DNA of 64,000 nt from Planctomycetia bacterium (GTDB lineage Bacteria; Planctomycetota; Planctomycetia; Pirellulales; JACPPG01): the NCBI GenBank assembly GCA_016191115.1, contig JACPPG010000017.1, forward strand, positions 1 to 64,000. Reading direction: 5' to 3'. A program made the translations under genes and the position numbers. The notes under the pieces are model-generated. The model was not told the DNA's origin. It saw only the letters and a list, made by a program, of their open reading frames with translations, and searched no databases. Below, piece after piece: positions 62,188 to 64,000 of this stretch; within the stretch, counting starts at the first letter, position 1, and each line of letters opens with the position of its first letter.

Positions 62188-63081
62188 CTAATCGCCAACC
62201 AGAAACTTCAAAAGCGGTGCCGACTCGTACAGTTCCGGCCCGTCATGACCCCGCTTCGCGGCCGGCAGGCCCGGAATCAAGACGATCTCCGCGGCGCCTC
62301 CGAGCTCACGGTAGCGGCGGGCCAACTCCGTAGCGTTGGCGCTCGTCGGCACCAACGTATCTTGATCGCCATGAATGTGCAGAATCTTTACCCCAGCCTT
62401 GGCGAGAGGGGCCAGGTTGTCGATCGGGTTGAACTCGCGAGAGCGTCGGTCGAGCTCCTCGAGCGACAGGCCATAGTCCAGTCCCTTCGTCGGCCCAGTG
62501 ACGACGTTGGGCAGCGTCGGATAAGTACGGAAGTCGATCGCCGGACACATTCCCGCGATACGGTCGACGCACTCCGGATGGCGGAACGCCCAGCCATACG
62601 CGATCAGGCCGCCGTGGCTGTGACACAGGACCCGAGCCCGTTTGTGCAAACCATGCTTGGCGACGAGTTGTTCGTAGAATTCCTGGCAAACTTCCGCCGC
62701 GGCGGGGCTCGCGCAGGAAGCTCCGACGTCGACGCCGGCCACGTGGAATCCCGCGGCCAGCGCCTTCTCGAGGTAGTATCGGTGTGCCACATTGCCAAAC
62801 CCATCGTTGATCCCAAGCCAAAACGGAAACTCCCACAACCACCGCTTTTGAGGGTCGACGGCGCCAGTGGGCTTGACGAGGTAGGCGATGCGGTCCCGAA
62901 CCCGCAGTTCGACCAATTCGCCGCCGCTGTAAGTGCCAGCGATCTTCGTCGGAATCTTCGAAACGGAGCGGTTCGCGTCGGACTTCGGAACAGGCGACCG
63001 AGGCTCGTCGCCCGCCGCATCGACGGCAATCGTCAGCAATCCGCAAAGCAGGGCGACGAAGCGCAGTCGCGCGGCGCTCAT
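62188..63081 (-). CDS. Secreted alpha/beta hydrolase
   Basis: RARVLCHSHGGLIAYGWAFRHPE, HIHGDQDTLVP. Confidence 0.8.
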   Translation of the reverse strand: MSAARLRFVALLCGLLTIAVDAAGDEPRSPVPKSDANRSVSKIPTKIAGTYSGGELVELRVRDRIAYLVKPTGAVDPQKRWLWEFPFWLGINDGFGNVAHRYYLEKALAAGFHVAGVDVGASCASPAAAEVCQEFYEQLVAKHGLHKRARVLCHSHGGLIAYGWAFRHPECVDRIAGMCPAIDFRTYPTLPNVVTGPTKGLDYGLSLEELDRRSREFNPIDNLAPLAKAGVKILHIHGDQDTLVPTSANATELARRYRELGGAAEIVLIPGLPAAKRGHDGPELYESAPLLKFLVGD

Positions 63082-63228
63082 CAGTACGTCCCCCGTCCGA
63101 TGAGATCGGGAAGAAAAGCCCCACCCAATGATTCGTTCTCGTAGTGAAACAGAAACCGGGGCTGGGCGTCGGTTGGTCGCTATTATATCAAGCTGATGAC
63201 GGCTGCGATTGGGACGCACGCGCGGACG

Positions 63229-64000
63229 CTACTGCTTCTTGCGGAACTCGCGCATGAAGTCGGCCAGGGCTTGCACGCCTGCCGTTGGCATCGCGTTGTA
63301 GATGCTGGCGCGGATGCCGCCTACCGAGCGGTGCCCCTTCAGGTAGTGCAGACCGCGCGCCTTGGCCTCGCTGACAAACTTCTCTTCCACGGCATCATCC
63401 GGCAGGCGGAACGTGACGTTCATCGCCGAACGACAGTCGGGCTTCGCATGGCCGCGATAGAAGCCATTTGACGCGTCGATCACCTCGTAAAGAAGCCGTG
63501 CTTTGCCGTCGTTCGCGGCCTGCATGTTGGTCAGGCCGCCGATCTCCTCCAGGAGCCACCGCGTCACCAGCATCACCACGTACACCGCGAACACCGGCGG
63601 CGTGTTCAATAGCGAGTTGTGCTCGGCGTGCTGGCGGTAGCTGAGCATCGTGGGCACGCGCTCATTGGCGCGGGCAAGCACGTCATCCCGGACGATTGTG
63701 ATGGTGACGCCCGCCGGCCCCGCGTTCTTCTGCGCGCAGGCGTAAAGCAGGCCGTAGCGGCGCATGGCGAGGGGCCGGGAGAGGAAATCGCTCGAAGCGT
63801 CGCACACGAGCGGGGCGTCGCCGACGGCGGGCTCGGCCGCGAACTGCACGCCCTGGATCGTCTCGTTCGAGGTGTAATGGACGTACGCCGCGGCCGGATT
63901 CAGCTTGATTTCGCCGGCCGCCGGCAAGCGATCGAAATTGGTGGATTTGCCGCTGTAGGCAACTCGGACTTCGCCCTGCGCCTGCGCTTCATCAAGGGCC
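63229..64000 (-). CDS. serC: Phosphoserine aminotransferase (truncated at window edge)
   Basis: AAAYVHYTSNETIQGVQF, CDASSDFLSRP, YGLLYACAQKNAGPAGVTITIVRDD, HYLKGHRSVGGIRASIYNAMPTAGVQALADFM. Confidence 0.95.
   Translation of the reverse strand, partial: ALDEAQAQGEVRVAYSGKSTNFDRLPAAGEIKLNPAAAYVHYTSNETIQGVQFAAEPAVGDAPLVCDASSDFLSRPLAMRRYGLLYACAQKNAGPAGVTITIVRDDVLARANERVPTMLSYRQHAEHNSLLNTPPVFAVYVVMLVTRWLLEEIGGLTNMQAANDGKARLLYEVIDASNGFYRGHAKPDCRSAMNVTFRLPDDAVEEKFVSEAKARGLHYLKGHRSVGGIRASIYNAMPTAGVQALADFMREFRKKQ

Overview
Window of a GC-rich bacterial chromosome. PEP-CTERM/dockerin proteins, DUF1080, sulfatases, a PVC-type membrane-bound dehydrogenase, PQQ-like propellers and STPK-TPR proteins point to a planctomycete, probably Pirellulales-like. 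I support about 46 CDSs, mostly ordinary metabolic and secreted genes. The least explained content is intergenic. (1) A 157-bp foldback MITE-like family has six copies; the two intact copies have CAGGG-type terminal inverted repeats and exact 10-bp target duplications. (2) A second, 124-bp foldback family has two copies, both with 9-11-bp target duplications. One copy sits directly next to a family-1 element at the same AATCCGGCTA target. (3) Both families carry the same mismatch signature in their stems, CTGGCTC opposite GTGCCTG, which gives two T.T mismatches flanking GGC. (4) Small hairpin families sit at convergent gene ends, two of them with the stop codon in the loop. Gene-level points of interest: a caspase/caspase/Ser-Thr kinase cluster whose first gene carries a one-base frameshift, an NtrC-type regulator with no canonical start codon but a good SD plus AUC, a leader with an intrinsic terminator before a Met/Cys-metabolism PLP enzyme, a redoxin-cytochrome-copper monooxygenase-like fusion, and a tandemly duplicated PEP-CTERM/dockerin gene pair with a duplicated promoter. 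No CRISPR array, rRNA or convincing tRNA was seen. All homology statements come from reading motifs by eye; no search was run.
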